Assembly (NCBI GenBank): GCA_964019425.1 | Contig: OZ025780.1 | Span: 80,001 to 144,000 of the forward strand | DNA length: 64,000 nt | Source of the DNA: Flectonema sp. DT1601 | Taxonomy: Eukaryota > Euglenozoa > Diplonemea > Diplonemida > Diplonemidae | Direction: 5' to 3' | In this document: piece after piece, positions 9,472-19,976 of the stretch | How the letters are laid out: each line of letters opens with the position of its first letter | How positions within the stretch are numbered: position 1 is the first letter of the stretch | Translations under genes and position numbers: made by a program | The notes under the pieces: generated by a model | What the model saw: only the letters and a program-made list of their open reading frames with translations | Databases searched by the model: none | Told to the model about the DNA's origin: nothing

Positions 9472-11349
9472 TCAATCGTATTCATGAAGGACGTAGTGAC
9501 CCTGCGGGAAGTAGACGTCTGCTCCGTTTCTGCCAGCAGCCTGAATGGCATTTTGAACTGCGCGACTGTCGTCTGTGAGTCCGTCTCCTGCCGCGCCAAA
9601 GTGACGGACGTTGGCGAGTCTGTTGCGAACCTTGTAGGGTGCTACTGGTTTTGGTTTTGGTTTTTTTTTTACAATTTTCGTGTCAAGAGATTGATCAGCT
9701 GTACGCGATATCCTCACAGAGGAGGTCACTTTCTGTAGTTGAGCTGCGAGGACGGGCGTGATGGTGACCAGGGGAGCGCCTCCTTTCACCATCGCCATAT
9801 TCTCAGTCAGTAATCTCAACATTTTTTCAACATCCACTAGCAGTCTGTTATACCGAAGGGTGACATCTGGAGTGCCTGTTGCCCGCAACAGAATCTTCTT
9901 TTCCGCTGTTACGGTGTCGAGTTCAGATCGGATTCCCTTCAGCAAAGATTTCAACGATCTAATTTCTTCCTCATATTTTAACAACTCTCCCCCATCGATG
10001 ATAGAATTGAATGAACTGTTTTGTAATAATTTCTTTTTCGTACCTTTTTCACCTCCCGTCTTTACTCTAACACAAGCCTTTGTGATTCCGATGGCCTTCT
10101 TCCATCTGCATCGAGCGTCTAATTTAGAAACTCGTTCCTGCAGTTCTTCCGGAAGGAGATCAGCTGCTCGAACATCTTCGAGTTTATAAATCTCATTTGA
10201 CACGTAGAACTCATACATGTCTTCTAGGCGTTGTTTTGTTTCCCTTAATTGATCTGCAAAATTGTTGGGTTCCTTAACTGGGGAGTTTGTCAGGTTTTCA
10301 GATCCTTGACTCGGATTCGAACTTGCACACCATTCTGTTCTCGGGATTTCTTTAGATGTGGTGGCGGTTTGATTTTTTAATAAGTTCAGTTCATCAGTTA
10401 GAGCATCGACTTGAGACTTGAGACTCACCTCAACATCACTGGGGGAGGTCTGCGCAGGAGACGAACAAACTTCTCCCGCGGTAGAGGTCCGCACTCGAGA
10501 CGGAGACACTTCGCGAAGAACGAATTTCCATCTTTGCCAAGCAACGAATTGCGACAACGCATCAGCCGCATCAGCAGCTTCCATTGTTCCCATTTGAAGT
10601 TGTCTTGCGATGTTTATTGTTTTATTACGACATCTGTCAACTAAGTTATTCGACTGAAGTAATTCCTCAGACAGCTGATCTACTTTCTGATGAAGACTCT
10701 CGTGATCTAATCTTTCTTGTGTTCGCTGATGTTCTTCCTGTTCGTTGTTCGGCAAGCTTTTGACCAAACATTTGAGTCCCCAAATTGGATCATCTGACAG
10801 ATGATGAGAATCAGAAGGATTGCTACCTCTCCTGGTCAAAGTGTTGTATTTAAAACACGCGGCAATCACAGAAGAGATCGACAACCCAACTGTTAGTTTT
10901 GGAAGTGTTTTAACGAAATCTTCCCTTGAGATGAATCCCTCAGGACTGGATGGTATTTCTCTAATAAGTTTTAATCGTAGCGATCGAGGAAACTCATCGT
11001 GCATTGGAATCTGTGAACAGATGTTACGGAATTCTGATATTGAGAGTTGCCCAGAACAACATTGAGAGTAAAGATCTGAGGCGATGTTCTCTTTAAAAGA
11101 GATCACAAAGTCTTCCTCACTCACATTACTGTGTTCCGCAAGTGACTGAAGTAGTTGTGGAACTTGTTCTCTATCAAGACCACCTGTCTCATCGTCGTCT
11201 ATTTCATTAAAAAGAACCTCAATTTCATTAGCTGTCAGTTCTGTTGATTTCCCTCCCAATTTGGATACGAACAACGAAACATCATCGAGAGAGGCGACAT
11301 CTGAATTGTGAAGAATCAAATAATCGATAATGTCATTAAATGTATTCAT
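9472..11349 (-). CDS. EF-hand and coiled-coil protein ending in a truncated pectate-lyase-3-like cap
   Basis: About 625 residues from the ATG at 11349 (MNTFNDIIDYL), which directly follows a T-rich tract ending in CAG. An EF-hand loop (IDDDETGGLDREQ) lies near residue 40; residues about 190-560 are helical with heptad-like charged stretches. The last 50 residues (NVRHFGAAGDGLTDDSRAV, then VYFPQGHYVL) match the N-terminal signature of the Pectate_lyase_3 beta-helix family, but the protein stops there, without any beta-helix. The same FGAxGDGxTDD motif appears fused to other scaffolds in protists, and may serve as a small domain by itself. A calcium-responsive structural or flagellar role is a guess. 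Confidence 0.65.
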   Translation of the reverse strand: MNTFNDIIDYLILHNSDVASLDDVSLFVSKLGGKSTELTANEIEVLFNEIDDDETGGLDREQVPQLLQSLAEHSNVSEEDFVISFKENIASDLYSQCCSGQLSISEFRNICSQIPMHDEFPRSLRLKLIREIPSSPEGFISREDFVKTLPKLTVGLSISSVIAACFKYNTLTRRGSNPSDSHHLSDDPIWGLKCLVKSLPNNEQEEHQRTQERLDHESLHQKVDQLSEELLQSNNLVDRCRNKTINIARQLQMGTMEAADAADALSQFVAWQRWKFVLREVSPSRVRTSTAGEVCSSPAQTSPSDVEVSLKSQVDALTDELNLLKNQTATTSKEIPRTEWCASSNPSQGSENLTNSPVKEPNNFADQLRETKQRLEDMYEFYVSNEIYKLEDVRAADLLPEELQERVSKLDARCRWKKAIGITKACVRVKTGGEKGTKKKLLQNSSFNSIIDGGELLKYEEEIRSLKSLLKGIRSELDTVTAEKKILLRATGTPDVTLRYNRLLVDVEKMLRLLTENMAMVKGGAPLVTITPVLAAQLQKVTSSVRISRTADQSLDTKIVKKKPKPKPVAPYKVRNRLANVRHFGAAGDGLTDDSRAVQNAIQAAGRNGADVYFPQGHYVLHEYD

Positions 11350-11382
11350 CTGCGACTGTAGAAGAAGAAATAAAATAATCAA

Positions 11383-11815
11383 AAAAAAAAAATCAGACTC
11401 TCGATCAGATTATAAATTCCCATCAATATCTTGTTCCCTCAGCAGTTCAGTGACTGTGTTTAAAGGAAGGAAATAAAAACACGACCAACGACCAACACAC
11501 TCAATCCCTACTAAATGATATTGTTTGTGCAACGCGCGAGGGGGTTGTTTTTTTTTTTTTTTTTTTCTTACACGGAATCAAGCACAATAGAACAAGTGAA
11601 AAAAAAAAAATAATAATAATAAGGCTGACCCTAAAAAGGTGTGTGTGCCCAGACACTGTATCGGATGTGATTTATTGTGACATTCTTTTTTTTTTTTTTT
11701 TCTTACGATGCTCGTTAGTCGCAAAAAAAAAAAAAAAAAAAAAGAAAGAAACGCACAAATAAATTTGAAGGGAAAAAAAAAAAATGGGAATCGGGATTTG
11801 GATATCTTTCCCCTC
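11383..11815. other. Intergenic spacer with homopolymer tracts
   Basis: Several runs of 15-22 T or A (around 11547, 11690, 11724, 11776). No coding look; it should hold the 5' region of the EF-hand gene and the downstream end of the next gene pair. Confidence 0.55.
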
Positions 11816-13111
11816 TCAGCAGTACTCAGCAATCAACTTCTTAGCGATGTCACTGCGGTAGAAGGCTCCTTCAAATTTGATTTTTGCGGCCTGTTCGTAG
11901 GCAAGTGCAGTGGCTTCTTTGAGAGATTTTCCCAACCCAACAGCTGCGATAACTCTTCCTCCGGATGTCACGGTTTTGCCAGAATCAGATTTTGTACCGG
12001 CGTGAAAAATAAGACAATCGGAAGAACTGTGTGCGTCAATCTCCATGACTCTTCCCTTTGGGTATGACCCAGGATATCCTTCTGACACTAACATGACAGT
12101 AGTCGCATGTTTGTTTTCATGAACAAGTTCACATTCATTCAACGTCGCTGGTTTCAAGGCGCGCAACAATGGGTACAAATCAGACTTGATAAGAGGCATA
12201 ACGACTTCGGTTTCTGGGTCTCCCATTCTGCAGTTGAACTCGACGACAAAAGGAGAGCCCTTGACATTCATGAGTCCGACATATAAGAAACCAGTGTACC
12301 CTAAATTATCCGACACCAGTCCTGCAACGGTTGGCTTCACGACGTTGTTTTCAACTGCCTGAAGGAAGTCAGAACCTTCACCGAATGGACAAGGAGACAC
12401 TGCACCCATTCCACCAGTGTTCAGACCATTGTCATCATCACCTGCTCTCTTGAAATCACAGCTGGTCGGTAAGATTTTATAGTTACCTGCGGAGTCAATC
12501 AGAACAAAAACTGACAACTCTTTTCCGTCTAAGAATTCTTCAATGACGACGTTGGCAGAGGCAGATCCGAACTGCCCCGCAAGCATCTCGTCAAGTGATT
12601 TCTTTGCCTCTTCTAAGTCGTCAATAATCAAAACACCTTTACCTGCTGCAAGACCATCAGCTTTTAGTACGAATGGCGGCTGAAGTTCGCTGAGAAATTT
12701 CTTTCCATCCTCAGCTGTGGATGTGGTTACCGAAAGATGTCTCGCTGTTGGGACGCTGTGTTTTTCCATAAAAACTTTACTGAAAGCCTTCGATCCTTCT
12801 AATTGAGCTCCTGCTTTCTTTGGTCCGATGATGTGGATGTGTTCAGTTTGTTTATCAGACTCAAAGTCATCATGAATCCCTGAGCATAATGGATCTTCTG
12901 GTCCAACAACAAGTGTTTCTACTTTATTAGCCAGACAGAATGACTTCAACTTATCGAAATCCTTCACTCCGATATCAACATTCTCACCAACTGCTGAGGT
13001 ACCAGCGTTACCTGGTGCGAAGTATACCTTCGACACTTCTTTACTCTGAGCAATCTTCCATCCGAGAGCGTGTTCTCTACCACCTCCTCCGACAACTAAT
13101 ACAACAGCCAT
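11816..13111 (-). CDS. purD: Phosphoribosylamine-glycine ligase (GAR synthetase), monofunctional
   Basis: Intronless, 431 residues from ATG at 13111 (MAVVLVVGGGGREHALGWK), close to bacterial PurD length (about 430). It joins glycine to 5-phosphoribosylamine using ATP, the second step of de novo purine synthesis, in the cytosol. Visible signatures are the N-terminal GGGGREHAL nucleotide-binding loop, FVLKADGLAAGKGV (ATP-grasp), GGMGAVSPCPF, and FNCRMGDPETEVVMP, the family signature. The start is chosen over a GTG two codons earlier. It follows a CACCACAG acceptor-like site 9 nt upstream. In animals this domain is part of trifunctional GART, in yeast of a bifunctional Ade5,7; here it stands alone. 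Presence of this step argues against a purine-auxotrophic parasite. Confidence 0.96.
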   Translation of the reverse strand: MAVVLVVGGGGREHALGWKIAQSKEVSKVYFAPGNAGTSAVGENVDIGVKDFDKLKSFCLANKVETLVVGPEDPLCSGIHDDFESDKQTEHIHIIGPKKAGAQLEGSKAFSKVFMEKHSVPTARHLSVTTSTAEDGKKFLSELQPPFVLKADGLAAGKGVLIIDDLEEAKKSLDEMLAGQFGSASANVVIEEFLDGKELSVFVLIDSAGNYKILPTSCDFKRAGDDDNGLNTGGMGAVSPCPFGEGSDFLQAVENNVVKPTVAGLVSDNLGYTGFLYVGLMNVKGSPFVVEFNCRMGDPETEVVMPLIKSDLYPLLRALKPATLNECELVHENKHATTVMLVSEGYPGSYPKGRVMEIDAHSSSDCLIFHAGTKSDSGKTVTSGGRVIAAVGLGKSLKEATALAYEQAAKIKFEGAFYRSDIAKKLIAEYC

Positions 13112-13930
13112 GTTCACCTACTGTGGTGGTAGTGATGGAATTAATATTATTTCACACACTCACAAAAAAAAAAAAAAAAAAAAAAGTTAATTGTCTCGAG
13201 AATACTGGTCTGTTTAATGATGAAAGAGGGAATTGAACCTGATGAATAAAATAATGATTAAGCGGCAGCGACTAACAACAGGAGTATCTGACGAAACTCA
13301 ATATCATGTACCAGTTCTAAAGCATCTGACAGGGATGCTGTTGATTTCCTTTTTTTTTTTTTTTTTTTTTTAAATTTTAAACTCCTTTCCGAATTCAGAC
13401 AGATGCCTTTATAGTTGTGTCACAGAATGCAATCAGATGTACGACGACAACCTGCAGTGCAGTCTTCACAATACCGGAAGATGGAGTGGTGGTGGCCGGG
13501 GGGTTCTTCGCTCGTTTTTTTTTTTTCTTTTTTCACCCTTAGAAACAAGGGAGAAAGAAAAAAAAGACAAACAAAACGATAATCTAAATAACCTAATTCA
13601 ACAAGAGTCAGGACACTACTGGGGGCTAGGGGAATGCTAGCGATGAACACCAAATGTAGTTCTACAACAAGAACTACTACAAGGCAACACAATAATAAAA
13701 AGAATCAGCTTACGAAGAATACAAATCAAACTAGCCAACAGAAAGATAGAACCGAAACAAGACTCTCATCACGTCGTTAGTAACGATCATCGAATGTAAG
13801 TAAAGACAACTCGCCGTACGAACAGCTCAAGAGGCTTCTTTTCGTGTAATAAACGTTCTTTGCTGAATTTTTTTTTTTTTTTTACCCTTCTACATCCAAA
13901 CACCTGTCTGTGACTACCAATTCCGTCAGT
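13112..13930. other. Intergenic spacer
   Basis: T/A runs near 13162, 13350, 13516 and 13867. A 90-residue minus-strand frame at 13420-13692 is largely low-complexity and I do not accept it as a gene. Confidence 0.5.
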
Positions 13931-14645
13931 CTATTGATCCTTAGTGTTGTCAGTTTCTAAGTAGATTGCACTTCCGAATGCGGCGTACAGCTGGGCCTTC
14001 AGGTCTGACATTCCCTTGCGGACTTCCTCCTGTTTTTGGGGAAGTTTATTTTTATTATTTCATTCTGTTTTTATAGCAGCGAGGAACTGGAAACATACCT
14101 TCTCGTCCTGAAGAGTCTGAATCTGTTCTTCGGTAGCTTCCTTCACTTTCTCTAAGTACTCCTGCACTTCATCGAAATCCATTTTAATAAAAGATTCTCC
14201 CATCGCGAATTTGATATCGTCAGCTACGAAGATTTCAGTCTCAGCGTCACTAATGTGTTCCTGAATTTGAGTTGGTTGGTTTTGAATTTACTTCTTCACT
14301 ACGAACATGAAGACTGAGGAATGCTATTTATAAATAAAAGATAATTCCTGTTCAGTGATATCGAGGGATTCAGAGAGTTGAAGCAGCTGCTGATCTCTTT
14401 ACGAACTCCCAGGAGTATAATGTAACGGATGGAGGCGATCAAAAATAAAGTTTTGAGGATTCGAAATCGACAACAAAAATAGAAGGAATTCGAAATATAA
14501 AAAAACATACCACTCTCTGTTTTAATATGGCTAAGTCGTCATCAACTTCACATTCTCTTTTGTGGAGTCTGTGAAATCTGCAAATCTTTTTCTGATCTTC
14601 CCACGTGACTGTGATATTGGAAGGCTCGTTTTCTTTAGATGCCAT
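13931..14645 (-). CDS. PFDN4: Prefoldin subunit 4
   Basis: Four exons by my reading: 14511-14645, 14348-14389, 14099-14260, 13931-14029, giving 145 residues (family about 130-140). Prefoldin is the cytosolic hexamer that hands unfolded actin and tubulin to the CCT chaperonin. The N-terminus reads NITVTWEDQKKICRFHRL, matching the beta-subunit start VTxEDQQKIxxF; the middle reads FVADDIKFAMGESFIKMDFD, the hairpin region; the end reads MSDLKAQLYAAFGSAIYLE, matching the LKxxLYAKFGxxINLE end. Coiled-coil arms flank the hairpin. Introns 1 and 3 are GTATG...AG. Intron 2 (14261-14347) has no GT-AG ends and is flanked by a CAGGAA direct repeat, yet must be removed to avoid a stop. Confidence 0.85.
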
Positions 14646-15453
14646 TTGAGTGTTGTTGTTGATGTCCTTCAGAAGTAGTGTGTTAGTTAACATCATTAAT
14701 TTTAGTATAGAAAAGTGCGAATAAAAAAGTAGGGGTTAAGCAAAAGAAAAGGTATTCATTTCCACAGTTTCCTAACATCAAAAGGGTAATAGAAGGGAAT
14801 ACGTAGTTTCACGAGCCTTAATCTTATACTACTTGTCCCTCTTTAGTCCTTCATCAGTAAGTTCTAAGGGACTTAGTAGGTAGTTAAATACGAAATGTAA
14901 TTGATGTTTATATTTATATATCAGATCACATCACGCAGGCAAGAAACACAAAAAGTTATAAAATGTCGAAAACTGGCCAATCAAAAAAAAAAAAAAAAAA
15001 AAAAAACAGCGAGCTGTGTAAATGAGACGAAGATTACTCGCACCAGTGTGAGTAAAAAAGTAAAAAGTGAAGTTTGCCAATTTTTTTTTTCTTTGTGCAA
15101 ACACAAGTAAAGTAAAGAACTACTTTCTTAAAGAACTCGCCCACCATTGTGAGTTCTTGCAAACGAGAGGGAGAAAGAGAAAAGAGAGAAACAAAAATTG
15201 AATCAAAACAACGAAGTCCTCGTAATTTACAAACAGGTGGCAAACAATAATAATAAATAAAAGAAAACCGCGTTCGTCTTCACCTTCCTTGCCGTGAAGA
15301 GATGTGTACCAGCAGGGGAATAAGATTAAAAGAAAAAGGAAAATAATAAATAAACAAAAGGGAACGATAAACGACAGTAACTAATAATAAAAGTAACCCA
15401 ACCAATCTGAGCTATTCTTTCTTGTGATGATTTCAGTTTATGAAATCAGAAGT
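14646..15453. other. Intergenic spacer
   Basis: AT-rich, with A runs near 14983 and T runs near 15080. No convincing coding sequence on either strand. Confidence 0.5.
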
Positions 15454-16176
15454 TCAGCAGCTTACAAGTGGCGCAAGAATTGCTTGCTTCATACAAACAA
15501 CAGGCAGACGTCTTGAGTACTGTCGAAGGGATTTCAAAGGACCAGGTGAGTCTTTGAAAAATAACTTCGAATCAGACAGAGAATCTGACGATACTTTATA
15601 AGGTCGGATGTGATGCACTCCTCGAAGACGTTTTGTTGGAGGCTTCCCAGGAGGGGGATGAGGGGGATGAGGAATACCTTCGACTGTCGGTAGTTTTAAG
15701 TCACCACCACTACCACCACTTCCCACGCTACCCATGCTACCGAGTAAGAAGTTAGCTCTTGATCGTTGAGTCTCGACGATGTTATTTATATTTTTATCAT
15801 CAGTCTGGTGGTGATGATGAACAACGTCAGGTAAACGAACTGTTTTTTGTATCGAAACAGATGAATTTGATTTCAGACCTGACATCTTACAACGTTCCCA
15901 AATAGGAAGTCCACTCCTCTCAACCTCTTCAGCCATCACTTTCATAATTGGTGTTTTATTTGATGGTTTTAATAATTCCTTTTGAACAACTCGCCTTCTA
16001 TAATTTGGTTTCTGTTGTCGTTGTTGTTGTTGTTGTTGTTTTTTCGCAGCTGATTTCTTTAATTCTGAATAATCCCAACAAGGTCCTCCAAAAACTTCCA
16101 ATTCATTTCTAATTATTTGAAGGGAAGGCGTGTCGTCAGTTGCACTCATCAGTAATCGATCCAACGGAGTCATCAT
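15454..16176 (-). CDS. Unrecognised protein with polyglutamine and His tracts
   Basis: About 240 residues from the ATG at 16176 (MMTPLDRLLMSATDDTPSL), which lies 12 nt after a TTATCAACAG acceptor-like site; the longer frame upstream reads through that site and is likely noncoding. Contains a Gln run near residue 47, an HHHH stretch near 122, Gly/Ser repeats near 150 and Pro-His repeats near 170. The rest is basic and probably disordered. The start MTPLDRLLMSA resembles no family I can name. A regulatory or scaffold role is only a guess. Confidence 0.55.
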   Translation of the reverse strand: MMTPLDRLLMSATDDTPSLQIIRNELEVFGGPCWDYSELKKSAAKKQQQQQQRQQKPNYRRRVVQKELLKPSNKTPIMKVMAEEVERSGLPIWERCKMSGLKSNSSVSIQKTVRLPDVVHHHHQTDDKNINNIVETQRSRANFLLGSMGSVGSGGSGGDLKLPTVEGIPHPPHPPPGKPPTKRLRGVHHIRPYKVSSDSLSDSKLFFKDSPGPLKSLRQYSRRLPVVCMKQAILAPLVSC

Positions 16177-17289
16177 CCCCAACCCGCCCTGTTGATAATA
16201 AAAAGTAAATATTGTCGTCGATAAACAGCTCTCATTCTCTCTTCGATATACAACCCCCTTCATAACTTTATCAAAAGTAGCCGAAAAACAACTTTCTGCT
16301 ACGACAGGTAAACTGGCTGATTAGAACTTGTAACCAACACAAGTGTCAATATTTAAAAAAAAAAGATTCATGACTCGTATTTTATGAAATCCGTTTTTTT
16401 TTTTTTTTTTTTTTTAATTTTTTTTTTTTTTTCAATCTGAGAGAAAAAATGCAATTTTCTTGCCATTGGGAGAACAGCGACTCATTTACGGAGGTACTGA
16501 AGAAGAAAGAAAACCACAACTAAGAACTTACATAAAGAAAAGTGGCCAATTAAGTTTGCCTCTCTCTCTCTCTTGTAAGAGACCCTTCACAATATCAATT
16601 ATTGAACACTCGCTATGTCGATAATTAGTTTTTCCACGAAGCTGAATAAACAGTTGGAGGGCAGCATTAGTATTTACGTGTGCTGATCGACGTCGTTCTG
16701 GAAACAGAAGCGAAGTTCTTCATAAAAGCTGAGAGATGTTTACTAATTTAAAAATAATAATAAAAATTAAAAAAATATTTTGGAGAACTCGTCATCGGAG
16801 GTTCTGAAGACCTTCGTCGGAACTACTACAGCAAGCAGACCCGCCCAAACGCCACAGGGCGTTGGCAATCATCATCAGGCAGACTCCAAGACAGCAACTT
16901 TCTCGAAAAAAATTAAAGATCTACAACTTTCTCTCCATTCCGAGGGGACTGGGGACTCAAGGGAAACATCACAAAGAAAAAGGGCGGAGGGAAGATATCG
17001 ATATGAGGACATTTTTTTTTTTTTTTTTTAAATTTTTTTTTTTTTTTTTTGATACTTGTCGACGAGATGCTTTTTTCTAATAAAATTAATTTACGGAGGA
17101 AAACAAGAATACCCTCCTCTTTCTATAACAACTTCTGTAAACACAACGAGGAGGTTAGAAATGACTACCTGTTGAATACAGCTCAGCTCTGAAGAATCAA
17201 AAACTGTCAGTCAAGCAGCGTACGAACAGTTGTGATTCCGACCACGTCAATGACGTCTGAAGAACAGAAACAGCAGCTGGTGTGTTTTC
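16177..17289. other. Intergenic spacer with paired T tracts
   Basis: Two doublets of long T runs broken by TAAATT (near 16394-16433 and 17012-17050). A plus-strand 83-residue frame at 16780 has no recognisable features and is not accepted. Confidence 0.5.
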
Positions 17290-18150
17290 CTATTGGACTT
17301 TTATTCCTTTTTCTTTCATTAATTTCTCAGACGTGGCGTATCTCTCATCGATCAGTTCTTCGATATCTGGACGAGCAGACATCCACTCGACATTAATAAG
17401 AGGATTCTTAATTAGAGTGTAGAGGTCTTTCGCTAATTTTTTATATCCTTTTGAACTGAAATGACGTCCAGTGAAAGAGAACAGTTCCTGGCGTTTAAAC
17501 GTCTCGAGATCGACTCCCAAAAGGATGTTTGGATTGCCTTCAGATTCGATTGATTTTTTGAGTTCGGTGTTTCTCTCAGTAATGACCCATCCTTTACGAG
17601 CTTTACCAACTTCAAGAAAACCTTTCGTAGGCATCGTACATATGAATACTCTCTTTCCACGACTTGCGAGTTGCTTAGCAATAGTCATGCAATTCTTCGC
17701 AGTGAGTTCTGAGTCACAGCCAGGGTCGTTTGCTCCAACAATCAGAACTACAACACTGCAGTCTTTGTGAGGACCATTCTCAAATACAGAAGAGAATAAA
17801 TTACCACGAACAGACCAAGGTAAGAATGATGGTTTTCCTGATGTTGGTAACCAGTCTGAAGAAGTAGATTTGAGATGACCAGACCCACTGCAGATCCATT
17901 TAAATCTGACGTGACGACCCTCTTGAATCTCACTCGCTAAGTACTTTGGAACACCTGCAGTCTGAGAACATATAATCCAGTCACCGTATCCGACGGCATT
18001 GTCATCTCCGACGATTAGAATCTTCTTTCTGAACTTTCCAGTTCTGGTGAAAGTATCCGACCACAGCCATCCATTTGATAAAACCCACACAGTGTGGAGG
18101 AAGTTTCTTAACATCATGTAGTAGTCATTTAGAGTCTTAAGGAATGACAT
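17290..18150 (-). CDS. SGNH/GDSL hydrolase-like protein with altered nucleophile
   Basis: Intronless, 286 residues. The fold signatures of the SGNH esterase family are visible in order: block I ILIVGDDNAVGYGD near 44-57, block III VVLIVGANDPG near 134-144, and a block V-like GRHFSSKGYKKLA near 228-240 with His230. In active members block I is GDSxxxG with Ser as nucleophile; here the Ser is Asp (GDD, 48-50). The block V Asp is also not in its usual place. It may be an inactive or repurposed member. An N-terminal hydrophobic segment (NFLHTVWVLSNGWLW) could be an anchor. The ATG follows TTTTCAG by about 45 nt. Confidence 0.7.
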   Translation of the reverse strand: MSFLKTLNDYYMMLRNFLHTVWVLSNGWLWSDTFTRTGKFRKKILIVGDDNAVGYGDWIICSQTAGVPKYLASEIQEGRHVRFKWICSGSGHLKSTSSDWLPTSGKPSFLPWSVRGNLFSSVFENGPHKDCSVVVLIVGANDPGCDSELTAKNCMTIAKQLASRGKRVFICTMPTKGFLEVGKARKGWVITERNTELKKSIESEGNPNILLGVDLETFKRQELFSFTGRHFSSKGYKKLAKDLYTLIKNPLINVEWMSARPDIEELIDERYATSEKLMKEKGIKVQ

Positions 18151-18877
18151 GTTGTTGTTGTTGTTTTGTTTTGTTTTTGATAAATATGAGGACCTGAAAA
18201 TTCATAAAAAAATAAAATAAACTCCTCCACCCAATCCACCCAAGGCACAACGTGTGATGATCTGACTCTGATTCTGAGTTGGACTATTGGTGGTGATTCT
18301 GATTGAAAAAGATGAAAAATAATAAAAATAAAATTAAAAAAAAATTTGGAAAAGCAAAGACAACAACATCTGTTATCAAACTGTTATGGCTGCACAAATA
18401 TGATTCCCAAACAGATTGCTGTACTCTCTGCTAGCCACTGATGTCTTTAGGTCGGGCAAATTCTTTTTTTTTTTTTTTTCAATCTTTTTTTTTGTTTTTT
18501 GTACCTCACAAAACCCATTGTTCGCTACAATGAGAGTCGTGGCAGCGTAACTAACCTATTCCTTTTATTAGGATTTTCGTACCGGTGTTGCGACCAACAA
18601 ATAAAAATGTTGAGTAGAAAAAAATAAAGTAAAGTTGGTTTCATTTTTTTTTTTTTTTTTTTTAAATATTTTCTTATTTTCTAACACTTGAGAGAAGTCT
18701 AAGAATTCCTATAAAACAAAAAAAGAGAGGTCGTCTGAGTCCCTCAACGTGGTGGTATTATATTTAAAAAAAAAATAAATAAAAAAAAATTAATTTTACT
18801 TCTCGATCAGAACCAAAGAGAGAATAGCAACTGGTTCTTCGGAATTAGATGCCTCAAACAGTAGTGATCTGACCTCC
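18151..18877. other. Intergenic spacer
   Basis: AT-rich with T runs near 18462 and 18644. No gene seen. Confidence 0.5.
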
Positions 18878-19321
18878 CTAAATTGGGTATCTGATTGCTC
18901 TCCTTTTATTACTGCCGTCTAGACTGTTGTAGTTATGAATTGATAGTGCTGTTCCAATAATAACAAATAGAAGTACGCCAGCGACAATCATTTTGACGGT
19001 TCCGTCTGCGGTGTCGGATTCTTTTGCTTCAGTTTCAACTTTTCGATCTTTCAAATATTTCTGCAAAGCTCCCGTTTTATTTAAAATCGAAACGATTTCA
19101 TTCAATTCCACATCAGGACTTCCGATTTGAATGCTTTCCTTCTTTGACCGTTCTGGGACGAGTTCCCATGCGGCAGTTATTATTTTAAATTTCTCATCTT
19201 GATCTCGACCACTCTGAGTCGCTATTTTTTGCTGTTTTTTCATCGCTTTTTCAGCAGTTGTCTTCGCGAAAGTCGTCTTGTCTTTCTTCACCATGTTCTC
19301 AACTCTTTTTGTCATCGACAT
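18878..19321 (-). CDS. Tail-anchored membrane protein, family unknown
   Basis: 147 residues from the ATG at 19321 (MSMTKRVENMVKKDKTTFAK). The N-terminal half is basic and helical; a single hydrophobic helix near the end (VKMIVAGVLLFVIIGTALSI) is followed by a short polar, basic tail. This is the layout of a tail-anchored protein of ER or mitochondrial outer membrane. An ATG 15 codons upstream lies before a TTGGCAG acceptor-like site, so I prefer the inner start. No family recognised; a SNARE-like heptad pattern is not obvious. Confidence 0.6.
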   Translation of the reverse strand: MSMTKRVENMVKKDKTTFAKTTAEKAMKKQQKIATQSGRDQDEKFKIITAAWELVPERSKKESIQIGSPDVELNEIVSILNKTGALQKYLKDRKVETEAKESDTADGTVKMIVAGVLLFVIIGTALSIHNYNSLDGSNKRRAIRYPI

Positions 19322-19976
19322 CCTGTCGCTACTTTTCCATCGTATCTGCCAATATCGTACTTTCATATTTCATGTGAAGGAGGTTCTGTTGGCAAAATTA
19401 AATCATTTTCAGGTCATAAACCGCACCAACACTGTTTATACAAATCAAAAAAAAACAAACATGACAAGGAATTGAACTGAAAACACAATGGATTAATTCA
19501 CACCACAATTTCTCAAAAAAAAAAAAAAAAAAAAAAAATACTTTCACAAAAAAGTTAATAAGAGCAGTGATCCCAATTGCGGCAGAAGTCTATTTTTTTA
19601 TTTATTTATTGCCATGGATTCTATGAAAGAATTTTTCTCGTGGCGCCCGGAAGAATTACAGGCGAATAAAAAGTCTCGGGTGTTCTGCCTCCAGAATTCG
19701 TCGTGAATTTGGAGCTGTTTTTTTTTTTGAGTAAAATCCAACAAAGGATTATTCCTCACACGATTTCTATTAAATTTGGAGGTGCTGCTTATCAAAATAA
19801 TTCAAAAAAAAAAAAAAAAAAAAAGAGGAAGAGGAAGAGGAAGAGGAAGAGGAAGAGGAAACAAAAGTGAAATAAATGATCCCAACAATACTATCGGAGG
19901 AGTAGTTTTGATTTTTTTTTTTTTTTTTTTTGATTTTTTTTTTTTTCCCCCCTTCCTTCCTCTGATGTACTTCTAT
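19322..19976. other. Intergenic spacer with GAAGAG microsatellite
   Basis: A run of 20 A near 19804 is followed by about seven GAGGAA hexamers at 19823-19861, then T runs near 19914-19946. No gene accepted. Confidence 0.55.
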
